Positions 1 through 8,932 of a stretch of 13,138 bases of DNA are shown here, piece after piece. How positions within the stretch are numbered: position 1 is the first letter of the stretch; every line of letters starts with the position of its first letter. Source of the stretch: an uncultured Bacteroidales bacterium (GTDB lineage: Bacteria > Bacteroidota > Bacteroidia > Bacteroidales > Bacteroidaceae); the NCBI GenBank assembly GCA_947367415.1, contig CANBEE010000051.1, positions 1 through 13,138 on the forward strand, given 5' to 3'. The notes under the pieces are model-generated. The model was given only the letters and a program-made list of their open reading frames with translations. It was not told the DNA's origin and searched no databases. A program made the translations under genes and the position numbers.

Positions 1-246
1 CTCACAAGGCATTGCCAGATGTGTCCCCACGTCGAACAAACGACGCTGAATCCAAGGAATAATGTTTGTGTCTGAACCAGCAAGTGACGAAGGCAACATA
101 CTTGCCAATAGTCCAAGATGCGCACTCAGTTCATCAACAGTCCCATACGCTTCCAGCCGCTGATGACATTTCTTGACACGGCTACCTCCGATAAGCGAGG
201 TCTTACCGGCATCTCCACCTCTTGTATATATTTTACTCTTTGTCAT
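1..246 (-). CDS. ATP:cob(I)alamin adenosyltransferase, PduO type (N-terminal part, cut by window edge)
   Basis: The enzyme transfers the 5'-deoxyadenosyl group of ATP to cob(I)alamin to make adenosylcobalamin in the cytoplasm. The visible 82 residues start MTKSKIYTRGGDAGKTSL and continue with RLEAYGTVDELSAHLG. These are the signature N-terminal ATP-binding segment (TRGGDxGKTSL, residues 8-18) and the following RxEAYGTVDEL helix (residues 30-40) of the PduO/MMAB family. The family is usually about 180-190 aa, so slightly under half is present and the rest lies left of the window. The ATG at 246 is preceded by an AT-rich stretch without a Shine-Dalgarno, as is normal in Bacteroidota. It follows the methyltransferase gene by 35 bp on the same strand, so co-transcription is plausible. 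No cobalamin riboswitch is visible upstream. Family assignment is firm; the completeness of the gene cannot be judged. Confidence 0.93.
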   Translation of the reverse strand, partial: MTKSKIYTRGGDAGKTSLIGGSRVKKCHQRLEAYGTVDELSAHLGLLASMLPSSLAGSDTNIIPWIQRRLFDVGTHLAMPCE

Positions 247-281
247 ATTATATATAGTGATTTCATTAAACGATTGGCAAC

Positions 282-944
282 TCATTCCGCCAAATTCACC
301 CAATAAGCGGTCTTATGGCGGTGCTTGTCGAAAAAGAGTAGGCCCAAATTTCCTATATCGTAGCTCACACTCACAGGTTTGCAGCTCTGCAGGCTCTTCC
401 ACCAATCCTGTTTTTCTTTGCTGTCGCGTATTCCCTCAATTACAAACAGTGTCCTGTCGCACACATGCTTAAGGGCATAATCCACCACCTCTTGATAATG
501 CTCCGTATGCGCAACATGCAACATCTCTATTGTCCCCAGACGGTTGGCTATCTGACAGAAACAATCTACCTCATCACCTTCCTCCACTACAATCTGTGAA
601 AAGGCAGAAACAACATCATCAATCCCTCCCCGCTCGCTTATCGTGATGCATTGTCCGAGGATATGCGCTATAGCCATCGCACAAGCCGAGAGCCCTGACC
701 CTGTACCTACCTCAACGATTACCTCGGGATGAGCATAGTTGGCCAGACGAAACAACAAACGGTTGATCTCCTCGGGATAAGAGCCTGCCGATGAAGCCGT
801 AGACCTCTGCAAATCGCGCAAGTCACGATACCCATAATAATGCATCTTCTCACGCAGTACATTCTGCACGAAATAGAAGTCATTAGGGCTCTGCACCCCA
901 AAACCAAGAGAGTTACGTTTTCTCCGTATCCAGTTGTTCACCAT
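282..944 (-). CDS. class I SAM-dependent methyltransferase, substrate unknown
   Basis: This is a 220-aa cytoplasmic protein with a Rossmann-type SAM-binding motif I, IVEVGTGSGLSA, at residues 76-87. The N-terminus has LGFGVQSPNDFYFV (13-26), matching the 'GxHSPFxxxFV' start common to a Bacteroidota methyltransferase family. An INRLLFRLANY helix (60-70) follows, where that family has a similar 'RLLFRLxNY' segment. Near the C-terminus are IEGIRDSKEKQDWW (169-182) and a final strand LGLLFFDKHRHK (200-211). The open frame extends upstream to 1025, but the ATG at 944 is preferred: it gives the family-like N-terminus, and a TACTTTTG promoter motif lies just upstream at 965-972. The gene is 35 bp upstream of the corrinoid adenosyltransferase and may be co-transcribed with it. 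Nothing in the sequence shows the methyl acceptor. The fold call is firm, the function is not. Confidence 0.85.
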   Translation of the reverse strand: MVNNWIRRKRNSLGFGVQSPNDFYFVQNVLREKMHYYGYRDLRDLQRSTASSAGSYPEEINRLLFRLANYAHPEVIVEVGTGSGLSACAMAIAHILGQCITISERGGIDDVVSAFSQIVVEEGDEVDCFCQIANRLGTIEMLHVAHTEHYQEVVDYALKHVCDRTLFVIEGIRDSKEKQDWWKSLQSCKPVSVSYDIGNLGLLFFDKHRHKTAYWVNLAE

Positions 945-964
945 CGTTCTTCGCTCTTTGGTGG

Positions 965-972
965 CAAAAGTA
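965..972 (-). promoter_or_regulatory. putative Bacteroidota -7 promoter element for the methyltransferase gene
   Basis: On the minus strand this reads TACTTTTG, a perfect match to the Bacteroides -7 consensus TAnnTTTG. It would start transcription about 14 nt before the ATG at 944. No clear TTTG -33 element lies at the usual 19-21 bp spacing. Confidence 0.5.
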
Positions 973-1014
973 ACAAAAAACGCTGAATATATCCCACCGA
1001 TTGAAAAAAAGATG

Positions 1015-1022
1015 TATTTTTG
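1015..1022 (+). promoter_or_regulatory. putative Bacteroidota -7 promoter element for the TPR/barrel genes
   Basis: TATTTTTG matches TAnnTTTG and sits about 40 bp before the ATG at 1061, divergent from the methyltransferase promoter about 45 bp away. A -33 TTTG at the expected spacing is not evident, so the call is moderate. Confidence 0.45.
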
Positions 1023-1060
1023 CATCTATAATAATGATATATGAATACAACACCACGAAA

Positions 1061-4000
1061 ATGAAGAAGTACGTCATATTACCTTTGATATGCATGGCCT
1101 TGACCATGCAGGCACAAGAGACTCACACTGCAGGCAACAGAAATACGCTTACAGATGTCTCTGAATTACAATTGCAACAGGCACGCAGTTTCTTGGACGA
1201 GCACAACTACGAGATGGCAGCCAAGCTGCTACGTGAAGTACAGTCAGGCAACGGCTCCAGCATACAACAGCGCGAAGCCGCGGCTATGCTGGCCATCATC
1301 GCATACTATCAGGATGCCGCCGCTGCAGTAAGCACCATTACAAAGTATATCAACGAGTATCCTGACACCCCGGAGCTCAATCGCATGAAGGCACTGATTC
1401 TTCTTGGCCATTATGCCCAAGGAGACTACGCCGCTGTCATTCAAGATATGGGCGAGATAGACCCCGACATGCTCAATGATAAGGAGCGCGACGATGTTGT
1501 CCTTGCCTATGCCCTGTCAATGATACAGGAGGAACGCTACGAAGAGGCTTCAGCACAATTGGGCATCTTGAGTCTGATAAGCGACCGCTATGATACAGAG
1601 GCTATGTTCTACACAGCCTACACCGACTTTATCGGCAAGCGTTACGACAAGGCAGAAGAGGGCTTCAATCAAACCAAGGATGCCCAGGCCTTCCATCGCC
1701 CATCGCGATACTACTTGGCAGAGATTGCCCTTGCGACCAAAGAATACTCCGAAGCTGAAGCCTCAGCCGAAGCATACTTAGAAGAGTATAAGCAGGACGA
1801 ATATACCCTCGACATGAAACGCATACAGGGAGAGGCTCTCTATGCACAACAGCGCTATCTCAAGGCGGCCATCGTGCTGGAAGAGTATCTGGCTGCTGCA
1901 GACTCTCCCAAGCGTGAGACCCTCTATCAGCTAGGTATGGCCCACTTCAACACAAAGGAGCATCTACGAGCGCCGGAGATATTCGCTATGGTCAGCGAAG
2001 GCGACGATGCCATTACCCAGAATGCCCAATTGCATGCCGGCCTGTCATACCTCAGCCTGGACGACAAGAACAAGGCCCGCCTCTGTTTTGAGCAAGCAGC
2101 CTCTATGACCGCCGACCCACAAGTACGCGAGCGTGCCATGTATAACTATACGGTATGCGTACACGAAACTGCCTATTCTGGCTTTGGCGAGTCAGTCAAG
2201 GTATTGGAGCGCTTCCTCAATGAGTTCCCGTCATCCGTATATGCCGACCGCGTAAACAGCTATTTGGTAGAGACATACATGCACACCAAGAATCATGATG
2301 CCGCCCTACAATCCATTGCCAAGATTCAACATCCCAGCAGCACCATCCTCGAAGCCAAGCAGAAGCTGCTCTATAAAGCAGGAACCGAAGCTTTTGCTAA
2401 CGGCAACATGGGCGTTGCCATCACCAGATTCAACGAATCGCTGAGGGTAGGCGACTTTGACCGCCAGACAAGAGCCGACGCCCTCTTCTGGCGTGGCGAG
2501 GCCAACTATCGTGGCGGCAACATCAAGCAAGCGACCAAGGACTATACCCAATACCTTAATCTTACGACAGAACGCAATGGCCGCACCTATGCGTTGGCAC
2601 TGTATGGTTTGGGATATACACAATTTGCACAAAAGAACTATCAAGAAGCCTTCAAGCGCTTCGGGCAGCTGCTTCAGTCAAGTGCGGCAACAAAAGGTGT
2701 CATCGAGAAGACCACGTTGGCCGACGCCCAGATGCGCATCGGCGACTGCTATTACCAATCGCGCCAATACAGCGCCGCAGAGACTGCTTACGAGAAAGCC
2801 ATCAATATGGAGCCTTCAGCTGCCGACTATGCCGTTTATCAGAAAGGCTTCGCCCAAGGTCTTTCTGGACGATACACCGACAAGATCGGCACACTCACCT
2901 TCCTCATCGAGAATTATCCGCAATCAGACTATCTTGACGATGCCCTTTACGAGAAGGGACGTGCCTATGTACAGATTGACAAGGGCGAGCAGGCCATCCA
3001 AGTATTCGAGCAGCTGACCACTCGCTTCCCCCACAGCCAATATGCTCCGAAGGCGGGTAACGAGATAGCCCTTATATATTACCAGAACAATCAGATTCGC
3101 CAGGCCATCAATGCCTATAAAGCGGTAATCACTAATTACCCGGGCAGTGAACAGGCCAATGTGGCCATGCGCGACCTCAAGACTCTTTATGTAGAGGAGA
3201 ACATGGTCGACAGCTACGTTGAGTTTGCCTCACAGGCTCAGGGCATGGTCAAGGTAGATGTCAACGAGCACGACTCCCTCACCTATAAGGCTGCCGAGCT
3301 GGCCTACACACGCGGAAACGACAAGCAGGCGACCGATGGTTTCACTAAGTACCTCGGTCAGTTCCCCAATGGAGCCTATGTCATCGACACACGGTATTAC
3401 CTAGGTTGCATCCATTACAAGCAGAACGACTATGACGATGCACGCCAGCACCTGCAATTTGTAGCCGGACAGCGCAACAGCAAATATTGCGAGGAGGCAA
3501 CACGCATGCTTGCCGACATGGCCTACAACCACAAGGACTACACATTAGCCATGAACACCTATGGTAGCCTCATTGACATCACAGACAATCCATCGACCAA
3601 ACTGCATGCACAGATACATCGCCTGCGTTCTGCCCGGACACTTGGCAACCAGGATGTCATCATGAAGGAGACTGGAGGCGTACTTGCCAACAGCATGCTG
3701 GCACCTGAGACAAGCAACGAGTTGCGCTATTATCGCGCCAAGGTCTATTTGGACAAGAAACGCAACGATGCAGCCATAGAAGACCTGAAGCAGCTCTCCA
3801 GCGACACACGTAATGTCTATGGAGCCGAGGCCAAGTATCTTCTGGCACAGCTCTACTACAATACCGGGAACTACGACAAGACCGAGCAGGAGATACTCGA
3901 CTATATCAATGTAAGTACCCCCCACAGCTATTGGCTTGCACGCAGTTTCGTTCTCCTGTCCGACGTATATGTAAAGAAAGAGAAGAATATCGAGGCAAAG

Positions 4001-4105
4001 CAGTACCTGCTCTCGCTCAAGCAGAGCTATCACGCCAATGACGACATAGCCTCCATGGTGGAGACACGCCTGAAGGCATTAGAACAACCTCAAACCCAGC
4101 AATAA
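1061..4105 (+). CDS. large secreted tetratricopeptide-repeat protein
   Basis: This 1014-aa protein has a Sec signal peptide (MKKYVILPLICMALTMQA, residues 1-18, likely cleaved before QE). Almost the whole mature part is helical TPR-like repeats with W/L-G-Y-A-P-type spacing. Examples are 'LYGLGYTQFAQKNYQEAFKRF', 'MRIGDCYYQSRQYSAAETAY', 'ALYEKGRAYVQIDKGEQAIQVF' and 'YLLAQLYYNTGNYDKTEQEI', running to the C-terminus. There is no lipobox cysteine at a usable position and no membrane segment, so it is expected in the periplasm. The open frame extends 20 codons upstream from a TTG at 1001, but the ATG at 1061 gives the signal peptide and lies downstream of the -7 motif. The barrel gene begins 4-19 bp after the stop, so the two are almost certainly one operon. 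TPR proteins of this type usually act as scaffolds, so a periplasmic partner role for the barrel is inferred. No catalytic domain is seen. Confidence 0.9.
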   Translation: MKKYVILPLICMALTMQAQETHTAGNRNTLTDVSELQLQQARSFLDEHNYEMAAKLLREVQSGNGSSIQQREAAAMLAIIAYYQDAAAAVSTITKYINEYPDTPELNRMKALILLGHYAQGDYAAVIQDMGEIDPDMLNDKERDDVVLAYALSMIQEERYEEASAQLGILSLISDRYDTEAMFYTAYTDFIGKRYDKAEEGFNQTKDAQAFHRPSRYYLAEIALATKEYSEAEASAEAYLEEYKQDEYTLDMKRIQGEALYAQQRYLKAAIVLEEYLAAADSPKRETLYQLGMAHFNTKEHLRAPEIFAMVSEGDDAITQNAQLHAGLSYLSLDDKNKARLCFEQAASMTADPQVRERAMYNYTVCVHETAYSGFGESVKVLERFLNEFPSSVYADRVNSYLVETYMHTKNHDAALQSIAKIQHPSSTILEAKQKLLYKAGTEAFANGNMGVAITRFNESLRVGDFDRQTRADALFWRGEANYRGGNIKQATKDYTQYLNLTTERNGRTYALALYGLGYTQFAQKNYQEAFKRFGQLLQSSAATKGVIEKTTLADAQMRIGDCYYQSRQYSAAETAYEKAINMEPSAADYAVYQKGFAQGLSGRYTDKIGTLTFLIENYPQSDYLDDALYEKGRAYVQIDKGEQAIQVFEQLTTRFPHSQYAPKAGNEIALIYYQNNQIRQAINAYKAVITNYPGSEQANVAMRDLKTLYVEENMVDSYVEFASQAQGMVKVDVNEHDSLTYKAAELAYTRGNDKQATDGFTKYLGQFPNGAYVIDTRYYLGCIHYKQNDYDDARQHLQFVAGQRNSKYCEEATRMLADMAYNHKDYTLAMNTYGSLIDITDNPSTKLHAQIHRLRSARTLGNQDVIMKETGGVLANSMLAPETSNELRYYRAKVYLDKKRNDAAIEDLKQLSSDTRNVYGAEAKYLLAQLYYNTGNYDKTEQEILDYINVSTPHSYWLARSFVLLSDVYVKKEKNIEAKQYLLSLKQSYHANDDIASMVETRLKALEQPQTQQ

Positions 4106-4124
4106 CCCTATGCACATCATGACA

Positions 4125-5861
4125 ATGAAAAGATACATCACACTACTCCCTGCCCTGCTCATCGCAGCAAGCGCTGTGGCACAGACTGCCACCAACGACA
4201 CAATCAATCGCATGGTTCTCGTAGAGAGCACCTACAATCCCATTATATCCGGTGCCACAAAGCATCAGTTCATCCCAGGTGAGGTAGAGCCCTCCATCAA
4301 GAAATCCGATATTGTATATGCTCAGGAGGGTGTACCCATCACGCAGTTCGACCGTCGTGCACTGCCGGCAACCTCACAGCCTATCACCACAACAAAGGGT
4401 CTGCCTGGCTATATCCACTTAGGCTATGGTAACTACAATAACACAGATATGCTGGCCGCCTATAACCTACACTTTGGACAACGGCATGCACTTTCCTTCA
4501 GCACTGGCCTGCAAGGCTGGAACGGCAAGCTGCCCACACCCAGCAACGACGACAAATGGTCCTCATACCTCTACCAAGCCACAGCCAATGCCAGATATCG
4601 TCTGACACTCGATGCTGTTGAGCTTGGCGCGGCTCTTAACTTCGGGCAGCACTGGCTAAACTACTTTGTCCCATCATCATTCTTGCCTGCCACGCACACC
4701 TACATCCCATACACCTACGAGACCGACCACCAGCAGTCGACCCATCTTGATGGGCACTTCTATGTCAAGGGAGACATCAAGGAGCGTTTCCAATATATTG
4801 TAGCTACCGGTTATAGCCACATAGGCCAGCAAGCATACGCAGGCATGCAGCAAAGCCACGGAGAGAATCACCTATACACCTCTGCCACCCTGAGTATGTG
4901 CTTCAATGAACGACATGCAGCCATCTTGGGCATACACAGCGACATGCTCGCCTATAACCATCCTAACAAGCATGAAGATGTCAATTACTGGGGCCTCACT
5001 CCCCAATGGCGCGGCACCTTCGGCCACTACCAACTGACTGCTGGCCTCAACGTCGATTTCTCGGATCAGACAGGTCAGCGCTTCAAGGTATCACCCGCAT
5101 GCAGCTTCAGCTACAATGCAGGACGCAACTTCACCGCAGCCCTCACTCTTGATGGTGGCCGCCAGCTTGCAACATATAGCACTCTCGCTGCCCTATCGCC
5201 CTATTGGTATGCCGAGAGTCCGCTATCTGCTGCATACACACTCATCAATGCCCGTCTCGAAGGCAATATCCGCCTCACTGAGGGGCTTCACCTGCACTTG
5301 AATGGTGGCTATCGCTTCACAGAGAACAATCTGTTCGAGACTGGAGCCGTTGAGAACAATATCCTCTATACTGGCTTTGCCACTGCTGATGCTCAGGTTG
5401 CTTATGGCGGCGGCAAGCTCAGCTACGATTACAAGCAGCTCTTCACCTACTATGCCGAAGGCACCTATACCCATTGGATGGTAGGTAGCGACTATCGATA
5501 CCTCCTGGCACGTGCTCCGCAGCTCGACACTCGTGCAGGAGCCAGCCTCCACATCCTCAAAGGCTTCACTGCCACTGCAGACCTCCGTTACCTTCTCTTC
5601 TCTCCCTTTGACTGGGGCGACATCCCTTACGACAATAACAATATGTTCGGCAGTTCCTTCGAGTGGCCAAGCAGCGTTGCCGACAAGCAGCTCCGCGAGG
5701 CTCCCATCTTCGACCTCAGCCTTGGACTCCGTTATGCCTTGAACAAACATTGGACCATCACCCTCGACGGGCACAACCTGCTCAACCGACATTACCAGAT
5801 CTATAACAGCTACTCAGCCCAAGGTATTCATGCCCTGGCTGGCGCCACCTACAAGTTCTGA
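4125..5861 (+). CDS. TonB-receptor-like outer-membrane beta-barrel protein without an evident plug domain
   Basis: This 578-aa protein has a signal peptide (MKRYITLLPALLIAASAVAQ, cleaved after about residue 20). It is followed by a short periplasmic segment with VESTYNPIISGA (33-44) and EPSIKKSDIVYA (55-66). From about residue 95 it is a series of alternating amphipathic strands with aromatic girdles (for example GYIHLGYGNY, residues 95-104) and ends in ATYKF, the terminal-Phe signature of outer-membrane barrels. Just before the end, LDGHNLLNRHYQIY is typical of the last strands of TonB-dependent receptors. The usual ~120-aa plug is not recognisable between signal and barrel. In-frame ATGs at 4110, 4119 and 4125 are possible; 4125 gives the most typical signal peptide. 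It sits directly after the TPR gene with no terminator between. An outer-membrane complex of the two proteins is inferred. Cargo or function is unknown. Confidence 0.85.
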   Translation: MKRYITLLPALLIAASAVAQTATNDTINRMVLVESTYNPIISGATKHQFIPGEVEPSIKKSDIVYAQEGVPITQFDRRALPATSQPITTTKGLPGYIHLGYGNYNNTDMLAAYNLHFGQRHALSFSTGLQGWNGKLPTPSNDDKWSSYLYQATANARYRLTLDAVELGAALNFGQHWLNYFVPSSFLPATHTYIPYTYETDHQQSTHLDGHFYVKGDIKERFQYIVATGYSHIGQQAYAGMQQSHGENHLYTSATLSMCFNERHAAILGIHSDMLAYNHPNKHEDVNYWGLTPQWRGTFGHYQLTAGLNVDFSDQTGQRFKVSPACSFSYNAGRNFTAALTLDGGRQLATYSTLAALSPYWYAESPLSAAYTLINARLEGNIRLTEGLHLHLNGGYRFTENNLFETGAVENNILYTGFATADAQVAYGGGKLSYDYKQLFTYYAEGTYTHWMVGSDYRYLLARAPQLDTRAGASLHILKGFTATADLRYLLFSPFDWGDIPYDNNNMFGSSFEWPSSVADKQLREAPIFDLSLGLRYALNKHWTITLDGHNLLNRHYQIYNSYSAQGIHALAGATYKF

Positions 5862-6032
5862 TTGTCTTCGGGCAGAGTCACACGCCACGGCAAGCAAGAC
5901 AACTATAAGCATGGGCAAGGAGAGCTATCCCCAAACAGCACGGGTAGCTGCTATCCTTCCCTTTTTAACTGTTACTAACCAAAAAAAAGCACTTTTATAC
6001 CTATTATATAAGAGCGATTGGAAATTTTTGTC

Positions 6033-6040
6033 TACTTTTG
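6033..6040 (+). promoter_or_regulatory. putative -7 promoter element for topA
   Basis: TACTTTTG matches TAnnTTTG and lies 30 bp before the topA ATG in the 208-bp gap after the barrel gene. There is no clear -33 TTTG at standard spacing. The rest of the gap (5862-6032) is AT-rich towards the right and shows no gene or convincing terminator. Confidence 0.5.
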
Positions 6041-6069
6041 CGGCAAATTTTCTGAAGCGCTCTGAAATT

Positions 6070-8400
6070 ATGCAAAAAAATCTGGTGATAGTAGAGTCTC
6101 CTGCCAAGGCAAAGACCATAGAGAAGTTCCTAGGAAAAGACTATAAAGTGATGTCGAGCTTCGGTCACATACGCGACCTGAAGAAGAAAGACTTCAGCAT
6201 AGATACCCGCACATTCATCCCCACTTATGAGATCCCTTCCGACAAGAAGAAGGTCGTGGACGAACTTCGCAAAGCAGCCGACAAGGCCGAGACCGTATGG
6301 CTCGCATCCGATGAGGACCGTGAAGGAGAGGCCATCAGCTGGCACCTGTTCGAGGTACTTGGCCTCAAGGCCGAGAACACGCGCCGTATCGTCTTCCACG
6401 AGATCACCCCTACGGCCATAACCAATGCCATACAGGCACCACGCAACATTGACATCAACCTTGTCAACGCTCAGCAGGCACGCCGAGTACTCGACCGCAT
6501 CGTAGGCTTCAAGCTGTCGCCCGTACTGTGGAAGAAGGTGAAACCCTCGCTCTCGGCCGGACGCGTACAGTCAGTAGCCGTACGCCTCATCGTAGAGCGT
6601 GAACGTGAGATACAGGCATTCAAGAGCGAAGCAGCCTACCGCGTAGTAGCCGTGTTCCTCGTGCCTGATGCCGATGGCAACACCACAGAGATGAAAGCCG
6701 AGCTGAACACCCGCTTCAAGAAAAAGGAGCAGGCCGAGGCATTCCTCGCACAATGCAAGGATGCGATATACACCATCGAAGAGGTGCAGACCAAGCCGCT
6801 GAAGAAGTCACCCGCAGCCCCCTTCACCACATCGACCCTGCAGCAGGAGGCCGCCCGCAAGTTGGGATTCTCCGTATCACAGACAATGACCATCGCGCAG
6901 CGACTCTACGAATCGGGACAGATTACTTATATGCGTACCGACTCTACGAACCTCTCGACCCTATGCCTCGGAGCCAGCAAGAAGGTCATCACCGAGAGTA
7001 TTGGCGAGCAGTACCATAAGATGCGCAACTTCAAGACCAAGGCCAAAGGAGCCCAAGAGGCACATGAGGCAATACGCCCCACCTATATGGACCGTACTGC
7101 CATCGAAGGCACTGCAGCCGAGCGTCGCCTCTACGACCTCATCTGGAAACGTACACTCGCATCACAGATGGCCGATGCACTCATCGACAAGACCACAGCC
7201 ACCATCAGCATGACGGGGTCGGACTACCTCTTCACTGCTACTGGCGAGGTGGTCACCTTCGACGGATTCCTGCGTATCTACCGTGAATCACTCGACGAGG
7301 ATGTGCAGACCGACAATCAGGAAGGCCCCATGCTACCTCCCATGCACAAGGGACAGAAGCTGCAATACACCGAGGTGCAAGCTACCGAGCGCTACTCACA
7401 GCACCCGCTGCGCTACAATGAAGCCGGGCTCGTACATAAGTTGGAAGAACTGGGCATAGGACGCCCATCAACCTATGCGCCCACCATCAGCACCATACAA
7501 AACCGTGACTATATCGTTAAAGAGGACAAACCCGGCCAACAGCGCACCATCAATGTGCTCACATTGAAGGCCGGCAAGATAACCGACAAGACAACCAAAG
7601 AGACCTATGGCAGCGAGAAGGCACGCCTCGTACCTACCGACATAGGCTTGGTGGTCAACGATTTCCTTACACAGTACTTTCCACAGGTACTGGACTATAA
7701 CTTTACCGCCAACATCGAGAAGGAATTTGACGAGGTGGCCGAGGGCGACAAGCCTTGGGACGAGGTCATTGCAGCCTTCTATAAAGACTTCTCTCCCCTC
7801 ATCGAAAAGTCAATGAGCGAGAAGCAGGAGCACAAGGTGGGTGAGCGCATACTTGGCACCGACCCTCAGAGCGGGCGTCAGGTATCCGTAAAGATTGGCC
7901 GTTATGGTCCTGTAGTGCAGATAGGCATGGTCTCCGACGAAGAGAAGCCTCGCTTTGCCCAGCTACAGAAAGGGCAGTCACTCGATACCATCACTCTGGA
8001 CGAGGCCCTCGCACTCTTTGCCCTGCCACGCACCCTCGGTGAGTGGGAAGGAGCGCCCATCGTGGTCAACGTAGGCCGCTTTGGTCCCTACGTGCAGCAA
8101 GGCAAGCAATACGTAAGCCTGCCCGCCAAGTTCGACCCCATGCAGGTGACTCTGGACGAGGCCATCCAACTCTTCGAGGAGAAGCGCCAGTATGAGCAAC
8201 AACGACAGATAAAGACCTTCGCCGAGAATCCCGACATAGAGATTCTCAACGGACGTTATGGCCCCTACATCGCAGCCAACGGCAAGAACTACAAGATACC
8301 TACAGGCACCGACCCTGCCTCTCTTGACCTCGCCGCATGCATGGAGATTATCGAGAAGTCGGCCGACAAGCCAGCCACACCACGCAGACGAAAGAAATGA
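6070..8400 (+). CDS. topA: DNA topoisomerase I (type IA)
   Basis: This enzyme relaxes negative supercoils by transient cleavage of one strand through a 5'-phosphotyrosine. The 776-aa protein begins MQKNLVIVESPAKAKTIEKF with the TOPRIM glutamate at residue 9 and the acidic triad DEDREGE at 81-87. The catalytic tyrosine is Y287 in ITYMRTDSTNLS. The core continues through HPLRYNEAGLVHKLEELGIGRPSTYAPTI-like motifs. The C-terminus carries about three GRYGPYV-type topoisomerase C-terminal repeats (around residues 590-770) and a basic tail PRRRKK. There are no cysteine-rich zinc ribbons, unlike the enterobacterial enzyme. The frame is open back to 5830, into the barrel gene, but that extension is unrelated to the family. 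The ATG at 6070 starts exactly at the conserved TOPRIM strand and is 30 bp after a -7 motif. The stop overlaps the aroK start. Confidence 0.98.
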   Translation: MQKNLVIVESPAKAKTIEKFLGKDYKVMSSFGHIRDLKKKDFSIDTRTFIPTYEIPSDKKKVVDELRKAADKAETVWLASDEDREGEAISWHLFEVLGLKAENTRRIVFHEITPTAITNAIQAPRNIDINLVNAQQARRVLDRIVGFKLSPVLWKKVKPSLSAGRVQSVAVRLIVEREREIQAFKSEAAYRVVAVFLVPDADGNTTEMKAELNTRFKKKEQAEAFLAQCKDAIYTIEEVQTKPLKKSPAAPFTTSTLQQEAARKLGFSVSQTMTIAQRLYESGQITYMRTDSTNLSTLCLGASKKVITESIGEQYHKMRNFKTKAKGAQEAHEAIRPTYMDRTAIEGTAAERRLYDLIWKRTLASQMADALIDKTTATISMTGSDYLFTATGEVVTFDGFLRIYRESLDEDVQTDNQEGPMLPPMHKGQKLQYTEVQATERYSQHPLRYNEAGLVHKLEELGIGRPSTYAPTISTIQNRDYIVKEDKPGQQRTINVLTLKAGKITDKTTKETYGSEKARLVPTDIGLVVNDFLTQYFPQVLDYNFTANIEKEFDEVAEGDKPWDEVIAAFYKDFSPLIEKSMSEKQEHKVGERILGTDPQSGRQVSVKIGRYGPVVQIGMVSDEEKPRFAQLQKGQSLDTITLDEALALFALPRTLGEWEGAPIVVNVGRFGPYVQQGKQYVSLPAKFDPMQVTLDEAIQLFEEKRQYEQQRQIKTFAENPDIEILNGRYGPYIAANGKNYKIPTGTDPASLDLAACMEIIEKSADKPATPRRRKK

Positions 8401-8921
8401 CCCGCATTCTCCTCGTTGGATTCATGGCAGCAGGCAAGACAACCTTGGGAAAGGCGCTTGCCAAGGACCTTGGTCTACAGTTTGTAGACCTTGACCTATA
8501 TATCGAGAGCCGTTATCATGCTACAGTATCGCAGATCTTTGCCGAACGAGGCGAAGAGGGATTCCGCCAGATTGAACGCAACATGCTGCACGAAGTAGCC
8601 GAGTTTGAAGATGTGATCATTGCTACTGGTGGCGGTACCCCCTGCTTCTTCGACAACATGGAGTATATGAACGCACAGGGCACCACCGTATTCCTTGACG
8701 CTTCAGTGGATGTCATCTTCACCCGCCTCACCATAGCCCGCACCCAGCGCCCCTTGGCAGCTGGAAAGACCGACGAGGAGCTGCGCAGCTACATCACTGA
8801 GACGCTGAACCGCCGCCTCCCCTACTACAGCCGCGCCACACATAGCTTCTGTGCCAACCAGCTGGAAAACGTCAAACAGATAAGCGAATCGGTAGAGCGG
8901 TTCAAGGAAGAGATTCTATAA
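8397..8921 (+). CDS. aroK: shikimate kinase
   Basis: This enzyme phosphorylates shikimate with ATP to shikimate-3-phosphate, step 5 of the chorismate pathway, in the cytoplasm. The 174-aa protein, of normal family length, has a Walker A loop GFMAAGKTT (8-16) and the DxD of the shikimate/Mg site (VDLD, D31 and D33). It also has GFR with the substrate-binding R57, the GGG shikimate loop (78-80), the lid arginine R118 in QRPL, and R139/R140 followed by the YY pair. The ATG at 8397 overlaps the topA TGA (ATGA), so translation is probably coupled to topA and no separate promoter is expected. An upstream in-frame ATG at 8337 lies inside topA and would add a non-family N-terminus. It converges on the DUF2807 gene with only 11 bp between stop codons. 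Confidence 0.97.
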   Translation: MTRILLVGFMAAGKTTLGKALAKDLGLQFVDLDLYIESRYHATVSQIFAERGEEGFRQIERNMLHEVAEFEDVIIATGGGTPCFFDNMEYMNAQGTTVFLDASVDVIFTRLTIARTQRPLAAGKTDEELRSYITETLNRRLPYYSRATHSFCANQLENVKQISESVERFKEEIL

Positions 8922-8932
8922 ATCCCCACCCA

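Noticed and set aside
118..472. Plus-strand frames opposite the adenosyltransferase and methyltransferase
   Set aside because: They are antisense to genes with clear family motifs and have no motifs of their own.
5938..5970. Terminator after the barrel gene (GGTAG..CTATCC followed by a few T)
   Set aside because: The stem is only about 5 bp with a bulge and the T run is short, too weak to call.
5830..6069. 80-codon N-terminal extension of topA
   Set aside because: It overlaps the barrel gene's end and a promoter motif and has no family similarity. The conserved TOPRIM start begins at 6070.
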